Source: an uncultured Granulosicoccaceae bacterium (lineage in GTDB: Bacteria; Pseudomonadota; Gammaproteobacteria; Granulosicoccales; Granulosicoccaceae). Taken from it: a stretch of 37,178 bases of DNA. The notes beneath the pieces were generated by a model. It did not search any database. It worked only from the letters and a program-made list of their open reading frames with translations, and had not been told where the DNA came from. Every line of letters starts with the position of its first letter. Position 1 is the stretch's first letter. The position numbers and the translations under genes were made by a program. Where the stretch lies: the NCBI GenBank assembly GCA_937958675.1, contig CALGND010000160.1:1-37178 (forward strand), written 5' to 3'. Of the stretch, positions 15,521 to 24,919 are shown piece after piece.

Positions 15521-16816
15521 ATGAGCACAAAAGATGAAGGCGCGTATCACAACATCAGCACGCCAGCTCATGCTCAACCTACTGGTTGTCCAATAAATCA
15601 TGAATTTACAACGTTTACTCCAGAGTACCTTGAAAACCCTTACCCACAATTAGCAAAGCTTCGGGAAAAAGACCCAATCTTTTATTCCGAAAAGCTCGGG
15701 TTCTTAGTCGTAACAAAGATGGAAGACTTAGTCGAAGTATTCCGCGATCACGATGTGTATTCATCAGATAATGTACAGAATCCAGTGTTTCCGATTTGCG
15801 ATCGCGCTGCCGCAATATTAGCTCATGAAGACTTTAATCCAGTAGCGGTTATGTCTAATAGGCAACAGCCCGACCACACAAGAATTAGAAAGCACACACA
15901 AACTGGGTTTTCTGGCCGGCGTATGAAAATCTTAGAACCCTATATTCGCAGGCGTAGCCAAGAACTTATCGACGCTATGATTAAAAAAGGTGGGCCAGTT
16001 GATTTTGTTAGTGCATTTGGCCATCCATTGCCCGGGCAAATCATTTTTAGATTTATTGGTTTCGATGAAGCTGATGATGAGCAGTTAATGTCATGGACCG
16101 GGAATAGATTGGCATTTACCTGGGGCAATCCAGACGAAGATGAACAAGTTGATATCGCCGAAAAAATGTTGAAGTACTGGCGATACTGTAGAGAGTTTGT
16201 AGCATCTCGTTTTAACGATCGTAAAGACGACCTGACGTCCGAGCTCCTTGATGCTCACGAGGCCAACCCTGAGGAATTATCTTACCGTGAAGTCGAATCG
16301 ATTATTTATGGCCACTCGTTTGCAGGCCATGAGATCGTCAGTAACTACATGAGCAACACATTATTGTGCTTACTATCTCAGCGCGAAAATTGGCTTGAGA
16401 TATGTAACGATCGCACACTGATTCCCAACGCATTAGAAGAAGTATTGCGATTCGAATCGCCACAAACCAGTTGGCGCCGCAGGACTAATGTCGATACAAC
16501 GATTGCTGGCGTAAACGTTCCAGCAGGTACGCAAGTATTTCTAAGTTTAGGTGCTGCCAATCACCAGCCATCACTGTTCGACTCGCCAACCGAATTTGAT
16601 ATCCGACGTAAGAATGCCCGTAAACATATCGCCTTCGGCCACGGTATTCATTTTTGTTTGGGAGCTCGGCTGGCTCGCCTAGAAGCGCAAGTCGCTATCG
16701 AAGCACTTGTCGAACGCCTGCCAAGCTTACGGCTTGTTGAGAATCAACAACTAAGCTACTCAGAAAATATTACATTTCGTGGCCCACGAGAATTGTTTAT
16801 AGATTGGGACAGCTAG
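15521..16816 (+). CDS. Cytochrome P450, CYP116-like heme domain without a fused reductase
   Basis: A 431-residue soluble P450. Seen: the N-terminal TGCPINHEF and TFTPEYLENPYPQLAKLRE blocks, which resemble the heme domain of CYP116-type enzymes, the K-helix EEVLR (E307-R310), and the standard heme loop FGHGIHFCLG with axial C379. The I helix reads FAGHEIVSNY: the position after the acidic E271, normally threonine of the acid-alcohol pair, is isoleucine (I272). That suggests altered proton delivery or substrate-assisted catalysis. Unlike CYP116B proteins it ends at the heme domain, and no reductase or ferredoxin gene is nearby. Its start has the Shine-Dalgarno AAGGA 7 bp upstream. It converges on ilvC, 41 bp away; the substrate is unknown. 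Confidence 0.9.
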   Translation: MSTKDEGAYHNISTPAHAQPTGCPINHEFTTFTPEYLENPYPQLAKLREKDPIFYSEKLGFLVVTKMEDLVEVFRDHDVYSSDNVQNPVFPICDRAAAILAHEDFNPVAVMSNRQQPDHTRIRKHTQTGFSGRRMKILEPYIRRRSQELIDAMIKKGGPVDFVSAFGHPLPGQIIFRFIGFDEADDEQLMSWTGNRLAFTWGNPDEDEQVDIAEKMLKYWRYCREFVASRFNDRKDDLTSELLDAHEANPEELSYREVESIIYGHSFAGHEIVSNYMSNTLLCLLSQRENWLEICNDRTLIPNALEEVLRFESPQTSWRRRTNVDTTIAGVNVPAGTQVFLSLGAANHQPSLFDSPTEFDIRRKNARKHIAFGHGIHFCLGARLARLEAQVAIEALVERLPSLRLVENQQLSYSENITFRGPRELFIDWDS

Positions 16817-16857
16817 GCCAGCCATCCCGCCTTCGCGAGTACAACGGTATTCGCCGA

Positions 16858-18336
16858 TCAGACGATCGCTTTCATGCCCGTCATATGCCCACGCAATCTA
16901 GCGCCGACTTTCTCAATCGGATGATTACGAATTGCATCGTTAATTTTAACAAGCTGAGCATTATCAACACCAGCATCATTAGTTTGCAAACCCTTGCCGA
17001 TTACGTCAGTTTTAATAGAAGGCATAAGCTCTTTGGCCAGCAATGGACGCGCTAATTGATCAAACAAATAGCAACCGTATTCAGCAGTATCAGAGATAAC
17101 AACATTCATCTCGTACAACTTCCGGCGAGCAATTAGGTTAGCAATCAGTGGTGTTTCATGTAGCGACTCGTAGTAAGCCGAATCCGCAATAATACCGGCA
17201 TCAACCATAGTCTCGAACGCTAGCTCTACGCCAGCACGGATCATTGCCACCATCAAGATACCGTGATCAAAGTATTCTTGCTCAGCAATATCATCGGTAG
17301 AGATAGTTTGTTTTTCAAACGCCGTTTCAGCCGTTTCGGCACGCCACTTAAGTAGGTTTACATCATCATTAGCCCAATCAGCCATCATCGTGCTAGAAAA
17401 ATGCCCAGACATGATGTCGTCTTGATGCTTTTGAAACAATGGACGAAGAATCTCTTTCATTTGCTCAGATAATTCAAACGCGCGTATTTTTGCAGGGTTT
17501 GATAATCGATCCATCATCGTCGTGATGCCACCATATTTTAGTGCTTCAGTGACGACTTCCCAGCCGTTCTGGACTAGCTTGGCAGCGTAAGGCGCATCAA
17601 CACCCTCTTCTATCATTTTGTTATAGCAAAGCACAGAGCCAGTCTGCAGCACACCGCAAAGGATAGTTTGCTCGCCCATCAAGTCTGATTTTACTTCTGC
17701 AATTGGTGATGATTCCAATACACCAGCTCGATGCCCGCCAGTGCCCACCGCAAGTGCTTTAGCTATCTTCATACCATCGCCATTTGGATCGTTTTCTCGA
17801 TGCACTGCAATCAGTGTCGGCACTCCAAAGCCCCGAACATACTCAGCGCGTACTTCAGACCCCGGGCACTTAGGGCACATCATGACAACGGTGATGTCTT
17901 TATTCACTTGCATGCCTTCCTCAACTAAGTTGAAGCCATGTGCGTAGTCAAGTGTTGAGCCTTTTTTCATTAATGGCATAACCGCATTAACAACGGCCGT
18001 GTGTTGCTTGTCTGGGGTTAGGTTCATCACTATGTCAGCAGTAGGAATGAGATCTTCATAGGTACCAACAGTAAATCCGTTATCAGACGCATTTTTAAAT
18101 GACTGTCGTTTCTCATCGATAGCGGCTTGACGCAATGCATAACTCACATCAAGGCCCGAATCACGAAGGTTTAATCCTTGGTTAAGCCCTTGAGCACCAC
18201 AGCCCACTATGACAATCTTCTTGCCTTTGATGTAGTTCACGCCATCAGCAAATTCATCAGCTTGCATAAAACGGCATTTAGCCAGCTCTTCAAGTTGAAG
18301 ACGTAGCGGTAGTGAATTGAAGTAGTTTTCGCCCAT
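16858..18336 (-). CDS. ilvC: Ketol-acid reductoisomerase, class II (long form)
   Basis: IlvC converts 2-acetolactate or 2-aceto-2-hydroxybutyrate to the dihydroxy acids in valine, leucine and isoleucine synthesis, using NADPH and Mg. The 492 residues match the long enterobacterial-type form (about 491). Seen: the opening [20 protein letters not shown], the Rossmann loop [14 protein letters not shown], the NADPH-phosphate region SYALRQ, and two helical C-terminal domains. I chose the ATG at 18334-18336, which has AGGAG 8 bp upstream; the frame stays open further but without motif support. It is divergent from ilvY, the usual arrangement in which IlvY activates ilvC on binding acetolactate or acetohydroxybutyrate. 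Confidence 0.97.
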   Translation of the reverse strand: MGENYFNSLPLRLQLEELAKCRFMQADEFADGVNYIKGKKIVIVGCGAQGLNQGLNLRDSGLDVSYALRQAAIDEKRQSFKNASDNGFTVGTYEDLIPTADIVMNLTPDKQHTAVVNAVMPLMKKGSTLDYAHGFNLVEEGMQVNKDITVVMMCPKCPGSEVRAEYVRGFGVPTLIAVHRENDPNGDGMKIAKALAVGTGGHRAGVLESSPIAEVKSDLMGEQTILCGVLQTGSVLCYNKMIEEGVDAPYAAKLVQNGWEVVTEALKYGGITTMMDRLSNPAKIRAFELSEQMKEILRPLFQKHQDDIMSGHFSSTMMADWANDDVNLLKWRAETAETAFEKQTISTDDIAEQEYFDHGILMVAMIRAGVELAFETMVDAGIIADSAYYESLHETPLIANLIARRKLYEMNVVISDTAEYGCYLFDQLARPLLAKELMPSIKTDVIGKGLQTNDAGVDNAQLVKINDAIRNHPIEKVGARLRGHMTGMKAIV

Positions 18337-18430
18337 AACAATGGCTCCTGAAATAACGAATAATGGATTACGGCGTGAATAGTAAAGGAGTATTGGCATT
18401 GCGTAAATCGACATATTCGACTCACTGCGT

Positions 18431-18469
18431 TGCGAAAATCGCACAGAACAACTAACTTATTGTTATAAT
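18431..18469. promoter_or_regulatory. ilvC-ilvY divergent control region: LysR-type dyad and ilvY -10
   Basis: TGCGA-AAA-TCGCA (18431-18443) is a perfect dyad with the T-N11-A form of LysR-type operators, in the space where IlvY should bind. TATAAT at 18464-18469 is a consensus -10 for rightward (ilvY) transcription. Leftward, TTTACG-N17-TACTAT between the dyad and the ilvC start is a possible weak ilvC promoter that would need activation. IlvY binding is inferred from family knowledge. Confidence 0.5.
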
Positions 18470-18498
18470 TGCATAAACTATTAGCTAAACGCCTCCAA

Positions 18499-19407
18499 GT
18501 GGATATCCGCGCCTACAAAGTCTTTCTCAGCTTGGCCCAAACGCTACATTTTGGGCGCACAGCAGGCCAGTCGGATCTCAGCCCGTCCGCGGTCAGCCGG
18601 CATCTGCAGCGACTTGAGGCGAATGTCGGCCAAGTATTAATTGAGCGCGATAATCGACAGGTTCAATTGACCCCTGCAGGGCGGCATTTTTTAGAGTATG
18701 CCCAAGAGGCCGTGGAGAACTGGCAGAAGATCCGCAGCGATCTTGATGTAAAAACAGCCAAGCTTACTGGTGAGGTCAGCGTTTTTGGATCGGTAACAGC
18801 AAGCTACAGCATGCTCAGCAAAATACTACCCTCGATGAGAGATAAGCACCCTGGTATTGAGATTAAACTGCGTACTGGAGATCAAGCCGAAGCGTTGGAA
18901 CGTGTAGTTGAAGGCGTGGATGATTCCGCCATTATCGCTGTGCCGTCAAAACTGCCTCGCAAATTAAGCTGCCTACCGCTAAGACGCACGCCCTTACGCT
19001 TGATCGGCCCTACCACGCCTAGCCCATTAACCAGCACCTTGAATGAATACTTGAAAACTGGCGAAGAACCAGACTGGACTCAGCTACCTGTTGTATTGGC
19101 GGAGCGCGGGCTTGCGCGCACCCGCTTTCTTAAACGTATGAAGGCGCTAAACTGCGAACCTCGTATCTATGCGCAAGTCGCGGGACATGAAGCCGTGGTA
19201 TCAATGGTAAGTTTAGGGTTTGGCGTCGCAGTGGTGCCGACTCTCGTCGTTGAACACAGCCCTTTTCGAGAAACAGTTCGAGTGTTACCTTACATGGATG
19301 ATCTCAAAGCTTTCGAACTCGGCTTATGCGCACATGAAGAAAGACTAAATGATCCTTTGCTAAACGCATTCTGGAATTGCGCCGCCGACTCTTACCCGCA
19401 AGCGTAA
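18499..19407 (+). CDS. ilvY: IlvY, LysR-family activator of ilvC
   Basis: A 302-residue LysR-type regulator from the chosen start. Residues 1-60 hold the winged helix-turn-helix (VDIRAYKVFLSLAQTLHFGR, SPSAVSRHLQRLEANVG), and the rest is the effector domain, with the IlvY-like blocks FGSVTASYSMLSKILP, IEIKLRTGD and GHEAVVSMVSLGFGVAVVP. The GTG at 18499 aligns with the start of characterised IlvY. An upstream TTG at 18469 is unlikely because it overlaps the TATAAT -10 and would not lie within the transcript. Neither start has a clear Shine-Dalgarno. It is divergent from ilvC and followed 46 bp later by modF. Confidence 0.93.
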   Translation: MDIRAYKVFLSLAQTLHFGRTAGQSDLSPSAVSRHLQRLEANVGQVLIERDNRQVQLTPAGRHFLEYAQEAVENWQKIRSDLDVKTAKLTGEVSVFGSVTASYSMLSKILPSMRDKHPGIEIKLRTGDQAEALERVVEGVDDSAIIAVPSKLPRKLSCLPLRRTPLRLIGPTTPSPLTSTLNEYLKTGEEPDWTQLPVVLAERGLARTRFLKRMKALNCEPRIYAQVAGHEAVVSMVSLGFGVAVVPTLVVEHSPFRETVRVLPYMDDLKAFELGLCAHEERLNDPLLNAFWNCAADSYPQA

Positions 19408-19453
19408 GTATGTTATTCACTTAACTATTCAGATAAACCTTCATCCATTATTC

Positions 19454-20890
19454 ATGTTTCACGCTACTCTAAAAAATCTGTGTGTCAGCTTTGACAATCA
19501 TTTTGCGCTCAAGCAAATCAACTGGAAACTCAACGATAGTCATCATTGGGTAATTACTGGCGCTAACGGATCAGGCAAATCGGCACTAGCTGCCAGCCTT
19601 CTTGGTATCGGCGATATTGAATCAGGAGTGATTACTGGATTACCAACAAACATTGCTGTCGTGTCGTTTGAAGCACAAGCGGAACTAATAGAAAAAGAAC
19701 GACGCAAAGACGATGCCGACATTCTCGATGTGATAACAGAAGGCACCAGCGTTCAAGAAATTCTTGATGAAGGATGTAAAAACAAGACAGAACAACTTCG
19801 TTTAGTAACAGAGTTTAAATTCGAATCACTACTAACGCGAAGCTTTCGCAAACTATCAACTGGCGAAACACGCAAAGTCATTTTGATTAAAGCGCTTACC
19901 AGTAACGCTGACTTACTAATACTAGATGAACCATTCGAAGGCCTTGATCATCATTCTGACGATCTTCTAAAGCGCCTGCTAAACGAATACAGTAGAACAA
20001 CACCCATGATATTAGTGTTAAATCGCTTTGATGAAATCCCAAGCTTCGTTACCAATATTGCGTTTGTAGAGGATGGCCAGTTAGCGCATACAGTCGCATA
20101 TTCCGACGACACAGCCGTTGCAGAGCTAAGACAATTACTGCACCTCAAAACCAGCGATATAGCAATTCCTCCAAAAGAGTCCGCTGCAAAAACAAGCAAC
20201 CTTGATCCCAGCACTCCACTGGTTACGATCAAAAACGGACACATCGCTTATGGGGATACAGTGATATTCGATGAACTTAACTGGCAAATAGAACCTGGTC
20301 AGCATTGGCAAGTCAGTGGTCCAAACGGTAGTGGTAAAACCTGCCTATTAAATCTAATTACCGGCGACCACCCACAATGCTACGTTAACGATATAAAAAT
20401 CTTTGGTATGCAACGTGGCCAAGGGGAAACCATCTGGGATATCAAACAGCATATTGGCTATGTCTCTAGCGCACTACTGTGGGAATACAAAGTCAGTGTG
20501 AGCGTGCGCAATGCGATTATCTCAGGTTTTTACGACAGCATCGGAATCTATCAACAGTATAGTGATGAACAAAAAGACATTGCCAACCAATGGTTGGTAC
20601 TTCTGGACATGCAGGAACGCGGCGATCAACCCTTCAATCAGCTCTCGTTTGGCGATCAACGGCTAATACTGATAGCTCGAGCGATGGTTAAACATCCACC
20701 ACTGCTTATCCTCGATGAACCCTGCTTAGGCCTCGACGACTTAAACCGGCAATTAGTGCTCGCATTGATCGAAAAAATTTGTGCCAGTGCCGATACCACC
20801 GTTTTGTATGTCAACCATCGTTTACAAGATAAAATTGCTGGTATTGATCATCATATGGTTTTAGGTGAAAAGAGAAAAAGCGCAATATGA
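19454..20890 (+). CDS. modF: ModF-like duplicated ABC ATPase
   Basis: A 478-residue protein made of two ABC nucleotide-binding domains in tandem with no membrane segment. Domain 1 has Walker A GANGSGKS, signature LSTGETRK and Walker B LLILDEP; domain 2 has Walker A GPNGSGKT, signature LSFGDQRL and Walker B LLILDEP. The linker and lengths match ModF (PhrA), found in molybdate regions of many gammaproteobacteria though its exact role is unsettled. No modABC genes are nearby. Its last 4 bp overlap the start of the TauE/SafE permease (ATGA), so the two are coupled. Confidence 0.85.
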   Translation: MFHATLKNLCVSFDNHFALKQINWKLNDSHHWVITGANGSGKSALAASLLGIGDIESGVITGLPTNIAVVSFEAQAELIEKERRKDDADILDVITEGTSVQEILDEGCKNKTEQLRLVTEFKFESLLTRSFRKLSTGETRKVILIKALTSNADLLILDEPFEGLDHHSDDLLKRLLNEYSRTTPMILVLNRFDEIPSFVTNIAFVEDGQLAHTVAYSDDTAVAELRQLLHLKTSDIAIPPKESAAKTSNLDPSTPLVTIKNGHIAYGDTVIFDELNWQIEPGQHWQVSGPNGSGKTCLLNLITGDHPQCYVNDIKIFGMQRGQGETIWDIKQHIGYVSSALLWEYKVSVSVRNAIISGFYDSIGIYQQYSDEQKDIANQWLVLLDMQERGDQPFNQLSFGDQRLILIARAMVKHPPLLILDEPCLGLDDLNRQLVLALIEKICASADTTVLYVNHRLQDKIAGIDHHMVLGEKRKSAI

Positions 20891-21648
20891 TTGAAATGAC
20901 GTTTGGCTTTGGCCTTTTACTAGTTGCCCTTGGAATAGCCGCCGGTATTATCAATACGTTGGCAGGCGGCGGATCAAACCTCGTTATACCCGCACTGATG
21001 ATTGCAGGTATGCCACCTGATGTAGCCAATGCAACTAACCGCGTGGGTGTAATGATGCAGTCAGTTACCGCAGTAAAGCAATTTCACAGCAAAGGCAAAC
21101 TCCCAACAGGTGATCTTAAAGCTATTCTATTCCCCACTCTGATCGGCGGCTTTCTCGGTGGCGCAACGGCAAGCTACGCTCCAGCTTATCTTCTCAAGCC
21201 TGCGCTGTTGTTTACCATGCTTGGAATGGCTGCGCTAATGGTGTTCAAACCCTCAGTAGTCATCCCTGAAGCAGGCACACCGGTGAAGCTCGTAGGCCAA
21301 ACCTCTGGTGCTTGGCTTGCCTTGTTCGTCGCTGGATTCTATGGGGGGTTTGTGCAAGCGGGAGTTGGATTTGTACTCATTGCTGCCCTTGCGGGAACTC
21401 TTCGGTACGACATTGTCTCAACCAATGCACTCAAGCTTGTTTGCACAGTGGCATTTACCGCCGTTGCGCTTGCTCTATTCATCTACAACGACCAGGTTGC
21501 TTGGATACCCGGACTAATCTTAGCCGTTGGCAGCATTATCGGTGCGTGGTTAGGCGTTAATATCGCGATTGATATCTCGCCCAAGACAATGAAGTGGGTA
21601 TTGTTCTTGATGACACTTGTTGCAGTTATAGCCGCAATGCTCAATTAA
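20887..21648 (+). CDS. TauE/SafE (YfcA-like) membrane permease
   Basis: A 253-residue inner-membrane protein with about eight hydrophobic segments. It carries the repeated family signature: GIAAGIINTLAGGGSNLVIPAL near the N terminus and FYGGFVQAGVGFVLIAAL in the second half. TauE/SafE proteins are proposed exporters or importers of sulfonates, sulfite or other organic anions. It is translationally coupled to modF through an ATGA overlap, which is odd given modF's link with molybdate; an oxyanion-related role would reconcile them, but that is speculation. Confidence 0.85.
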   Translation: MIEMTFGFGLLLVALGIAAGIINTLAGGGSNLVIPALMIAGMPPDVANATNRVGVMMQSVTAVKQFHSKGKLPTGDLKAILFPTLIGGFLGGATASYAPAYLLKPALLFTMLGMAALMVFKPSVVIPEAGTPVKLVGQTSGAWLALFVAGFYGGFVQAGVGFVLIAALAGTLRYDIVSTNALKLVCTVAFTAVALALFIYNDQVAWIPGLILAVGSIIGAWLGVNIAIDISPKTMKWVLFLMTLVAVIAAMLN

Positions 21649-22028
21649 CACTATGCTTAGCATTCAAGTAGTGCCTAATAACCTGGCTTATGCTCGCGTT
21701 TCATTCGGCTATACTATGCATCTCAGACTAGTCATATCGAAACAATCAAAACTATAAATATCAACAACTTAAAATCGTTAACAGTAAAGAAACACTGGAT
21801 GAATAGGCGCTTTTAGATTCCGTTCTTATTCAAAACAATATGCAGAATCACCTCGCGCCGACCATATAACCCCCGCACGCGGCTGAACAATGCAAAAATA
21901 GTAGTTTTCGCATGGCTTGAAACACAGTGAAACTCGCAATTAACACCTTGTGGCCGCTAGTAAAACCTAAGGTGTCTATATGCAAGCTTGGGCAAAATTT
22001 TATTTAACATCAGATAGGTACATTAACT
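21649..22028. promoter_or_regulatory. 380-bp interval upstream of sucC with a possible 20-residue leader ORF
   Basis: No full-length gene is visible. A short frame at 21980-22042 ([20 protein letters not shown], 20 residues) has AAGGTG five bases upstream and overlaps the sucC start by 14 bp, so it could couple translation into sucC. sucC itself has a moderate Shine-Dalgarno (AGGT about 9 bp before). TTGAAA-N17-TTAACA around 21918-21946 is a weak promoter candidate. The first 40 bp after the permease show a small ATGCT-TA-GCAT dyad but no T-run. Confidence 0.35.
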
Positions 22029-23222
22029 ATGAACATCCATGAGTATCAGGCAAAGGCATTGCTGAAACAATTCGGTGCGCCCGTCTCCGACGGTGTACCG
22101 ATTTTGTCGCCCAACGACATCGATAAAGCTATCGCTACGTTACCCGGCCCAGTTTACGTTGTTAAGAGCCAAATTCACGCTGGTGGGCGCGGTAAGGGTA
22201 AATTCAAGGAACTCGCCGAAGATGCTAAAGGTGGTGTCCGAGTCTGTTTTTCAGCCGAAGAAGCCAAAGAAAATGCTGCAGAAATGCTGGGAAAAACCCT
22301 GGTTACACAACAAACAGGGCCAGCTGGCAAACAAGTTAACCGTCTATACCTAGAAGACGGCGCGGACATTGACCAAGAGCTGTACTTGTCGATATTAGTC
22401 GACAGAGAAAACAGCAAAGTTTCGTTTGTTGCCTCAACTGAAGGCGGTATGGATATCGAAACAGTTGCGCACGATACACCTGAAAAAATCCATACCATAG
22501 CCATTGACCCGCTAAAAGGCATTGTTGATAACGATATCGCTGCTCTCAACAAAGCGTTTAAACTGACTGGGCAAGCCGCTAAAGATGGCGAAACACTTTT
22601 TCCATTGCTTTACAACGCTTACGTCGATTCCGACATGAGCTTGCTAGAAATCAATCCACTGGTCACGCTTAAAAATGGTCACCTAGCGGTGCTTGATGCA
22701 AAGGTTTCGTTCGATGAAAACGCTCTCTTTCGCCATCCAGACATTGTTGAACTAAGAGATGAAACTGAAGAAGATGCAAAGGAGATCGAAGCATCACAAC
22801 ACGATTTAGCTTATATCGCTCTCGATGGTGACATTGGCTGCATGGTTAATGGCGCCGGGCTTGCCATGGCGACGATGGATATTATCCAGCTTTACGGGGC
22901 ATCTCCTGCCAACTTTCTCGACGTCGGGGGTGGCGCAACAACCGAAAAAGTTACCGCAGCATTTAAGATCATCACATCCGATCCCAATGTCAAAGGCATA
23001 TTGGTGAACATTTTTGGTGGCATTATGCGCTGCGATGTTATCGCCGAAGGCGTGGTACAAGCAGTCGAAGAAGTCGGCCTCAAGGTGCCATTGGTTGTAC
23101 GCCTTGAAGGTACAAAAGTTGAAGAAGGCAAAGCGATTATCAATAACAGCGAGCTCAACGTTATCGCTGCCGATGATCTTGACGACGCCGCTCAGAAAAT
23201 CGTTAACGCAGTTAAAGGGTAA
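22029..23222 (+). CDS. sucC: Succinyl-CoA synthetase beta subunit (ADP-forming)
   Basis: A 397-residue ATP-grasp subunit of succinate-CoA ligase, which with SucD makes succinate, CoA and ATP from succinyl-CoA in the TCA cycle. Seen: the opening [33 protein letters not shown] in the nucleotide-binding domain, SLLEINPLV and [15 protein letters not shown], and the C-terminal CoA-ligase motifs [15 protein letters not shown] and [13 protein letters not shown]. The length is as expected (388-400). sucD starts 4 bp after its stop, forming the usual sucCD pair; sucAB is not in the window. Confidence 0.97.
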   Translation: MNIHEYQAKALLKQFGAPVSDGVPILSPNDIDKAIATLPGPVYVVKSQIHAGGRGKGKFKELAEDAKGGVRVCFSAEEAKENAAEMLGKTLVTQQTGPAGKQVNRLYLEDGADIDQELYLSILVDRENSKVSFVASTEGGMDIETVAHDTPEKIHTIAIDPLKGIVDNDIAALNKAFKLTGQAAKDGETLFPLLYNAYVDSDMSLLEINPLVTLKNGHLAVLDAKVSFDENALFRHPDIVELRDETEEDAKEIEASQHDLAYIALDGDIGCMVNGAGLAMATMDIIQLYGASPANFLDVGGGATTEKVTAAFKIITSDPNVKGILVNIFGGIMRCDVIAEGVVQAVEEVGLKVPLVVRLEGTKVEEGKAIINNSELNVIAADDLDDAAQKIVNAVKG

Positions 23223-23226
23223 GCTC

Positions 23227-24138
23227 ATGTCGATACTTATAAACGAAAACACCAAGGTACTCGTGCAGGGTTTAACTGGTAACACAGGCACGTTTCACAC
23301 AGAACAAGCACTCGCCTACCATGGCACCAAAATGGTCGGTGGTACTCACCCTAAAAAAGGTGGCACTACCTGGACAAGTAGCACTGGCGAAAGCAAGGGC
23401 ACTGAGCTACCTATTTTCACCACGGTCAAAGAAGGTCGTGCGGAAACCGGGGCGGACGCATCGGTCATTTACGTCCCACCTGCCGGAGCCGCTGCGGCAA
23501 TGATCGAAGCAATAGATGCCGAGATACCGCTAATCATCTGTATCACCGAAGGTGTACCGGTGCGGGATATGGTTGAAGTGAAAGCGCGATTGTTAGAATC
23601 AAACTCGCGCCTCGTAGGCCCTAACTGCCCCGGCATACTCACCCCTAATGCATGCAAGATCGGCATCATGCCTGGCAGCATATTCCAACAAGGTTCTGTT
23701 GGCGTTGTCTCACGCTCTGGCACCCTAACTTACGAAGCAGTATTTCAAACCACCAATGCTGGGCTTGGCCAGACAACAGCTGTCGGTATCGGCGGTGACC
23801 CTGTCAAAGGCACCGAGTTTATTGATGTTCTTGATCTGTTTCTCGATGACAAAGACACCAAGTCCATCATCATGATTGGCGAAATTGGCGGATCCGCTGA
23901 AGAAGAAGCAGCTGAATGGTTAGCGGAGCAAGCTAAAAATGGCCGCAAAAAACCTGTGGCAGGATTTATCGCCGGACGAACCGCTCCTCCGGGGCGCACC
24001 ATGGGTCACGCTGGCGCCGTAATATCGGGTGGCAAAGGTGGTGCAGAAGATAAAATAGCTGCAATGGAGAAGGCTGGAATTGTCGTGTCCGACTCCCCTG
24101 CCAAACTTGGCGAAGCGCTTTTACGCGCCATAGGGTAA
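23227..24138 (+). CDS. sucD: Succinyl-CoA synthetase alpha subunit
   Basis: A 303-residue alpha subunit carrying the CoA-binding domain and the phosphohistidine loop [20 protein letters not shown]. Seen: [55 protein letters not shown] and [16 protein letters not shown]. The ATG at 23227 is right for the family; the open frame back to 23014 is sucC shadow. Where E. coli and mitochondrial proteins read GGTTHLGLPVF or GGQTHLGLPVF, this one reads [20 protein letters not shown], about nine residues longer and without the conserved histidine, close to the CoA site. It is also longer overall than the usual 289-300. Confidence 0.97.
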   Translation: MSILINENTKVLVQGLTGNTGTFHTEQALAYHGTKMVGGTHPKKGGTTWTSSTGESKGTELPIFTTVKEGRAETGADASVIYVPPAGAAAAMIEAIDAEIPLIICITEGVPVRDMVEVKARLLESNSRLVGPNCPGILTPNACKIGIMPGSIFQQGSVGVVSRSGTLTYEAVFQTTNAGLGQTTAVGIGGDPVKGTEFIDVLDLFLDDKDTKSIIMIGEIGGSAEEEAAEWLAEQAKNGRKKPVAGFIAGRTAPPGRTMGHAGAVISGGKGGAEDKIAAMEKAGIVVSDSPAKLGEALLRAIG

Positions 24139-24157
24139 TAGACTGTTATGGCACAAG

Positions 24158-24179
24158 GCGGCGCATGTCAATGCGCCGC
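24158..24179. terminator. Strong hairpin after sucD (terminator-like, no T-tract)
   Basis: GCGGCGCAT (24158-24166) and ATGCGCCGC (24171-24179) form a perfect 9-bp GC-rich stem with a GTCA loop, 20 bp after the sucD stop and 16 bp before the next start. There is no run of T on either side, so it may protect the sucCD mRNA end or dampen read-through rather than terminate by itself. Confidence 0.55.
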
Positions 24180-24194
24180 TACTAAGCTCAACTA

Positions 24195-24881
24195 ATGCCT
24201 TACGTCATACTCTCTCTACTGCTAGCAGCTCTGGCTTATTTACCTAGCCTGCGCATATCGTTGGTCATGCGTAAGCACGGCAAGCACCGCGAGGACCTAC
24301 CGGGTACTGGCGGCGAATTAGCTGAACACCTTATTAAACGATTCGAGTTAGCTGATGTCTCGTTAGAGACAACCGACGATCGCAACGATCATTACGACCC
24401 CAGCACTCGCACGGTTAGGCTAAGCGAATCAAACTTTAACGGAAAATCACTAACTGCCATCGCAGTTGCCGCACATGAAGTGGGACATGCTATTCAGTTT
24501 GATCGGCAGGAACCCGTTTCAACACTACGCAGCCGTTATCTTCCTACCGCCTATATGCTAAAAAAAGCGGGCGTACTGTTATTAACCGTAACACCATTAA
24601 TCGCTGTCATAGTCAGAGCGCCTGCTGCCATCATGTTATTTATTGGTATTGGACTATTTTTGCAATTACTAGGCGCAATGGCATATTTGATCATACTGCC
24701 AGAGGAATGGGATGCTAGTTTCAAGAAAGCAATGCCCATCCTGAGCGAAGGTGATTACATTAGCGAGGCAGATATACCCGCTGTACAAAGCGTATTAAAA
24801 GCTGCAGCGTACACCTATTTTGCTGCCGCTCTCGCCGATCTTCTAAACATTGGCAGATGGATTATGATATTACGCCGTTAG
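24195..24881 (+). CDS. YugP-type membrane zinc protease
   Basis: A 228-residue membrane-associated metallopeptidase of the Zn_peptidase_2 (YugP) family. Seen: an N-terminal hydrophobic segment (about 3-15), RTVRLSESNF, the zinc motif AAHEVGHAIQF (H94, E95, H98), two central hydrophobic helices, and LPEEWDASFKKA carrying the likely third ligand. The active site probably faces the cytoplasmic side, but orientation is not certain. It begins 56 bp after sucD, beyond the hairpin at 24158-24179. The next gene's open frame overlaps its end, but that gene's better start lies 38 bp downstream. Confidence 0.85.
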   Translation: MPYVILSLLLAALAYLPSLRISLVMRKHGKHREDLPGTGGELAEHLIKRFELADVSLETTDDRNDHYDPSTRTVRLSESNFNGKSLTAIAVAAHEVGHAIQFDRQEPVSTLRSRYLPTAYMLKKAGVLLLTVTPLIAVIVRAPAAIMLFIGIGLFLQLLGAMAYLIILPEEWDASFKKAMPILSEGDYISEADIPAVQSVLKAAAYTYFAAALADLLNIGRWIMILRR

Positions 24882-24919
24882 GAATACTATTGACCCAATA
24901 CCATTCGAATGACAAAAAC

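Noticed and set aside
22806-23291. 161-codon minus-strand ORF opposite sucC/sucD
   Set aside because: It is antisense to the strongly conserved 3' end of sucC and the start of sucD.
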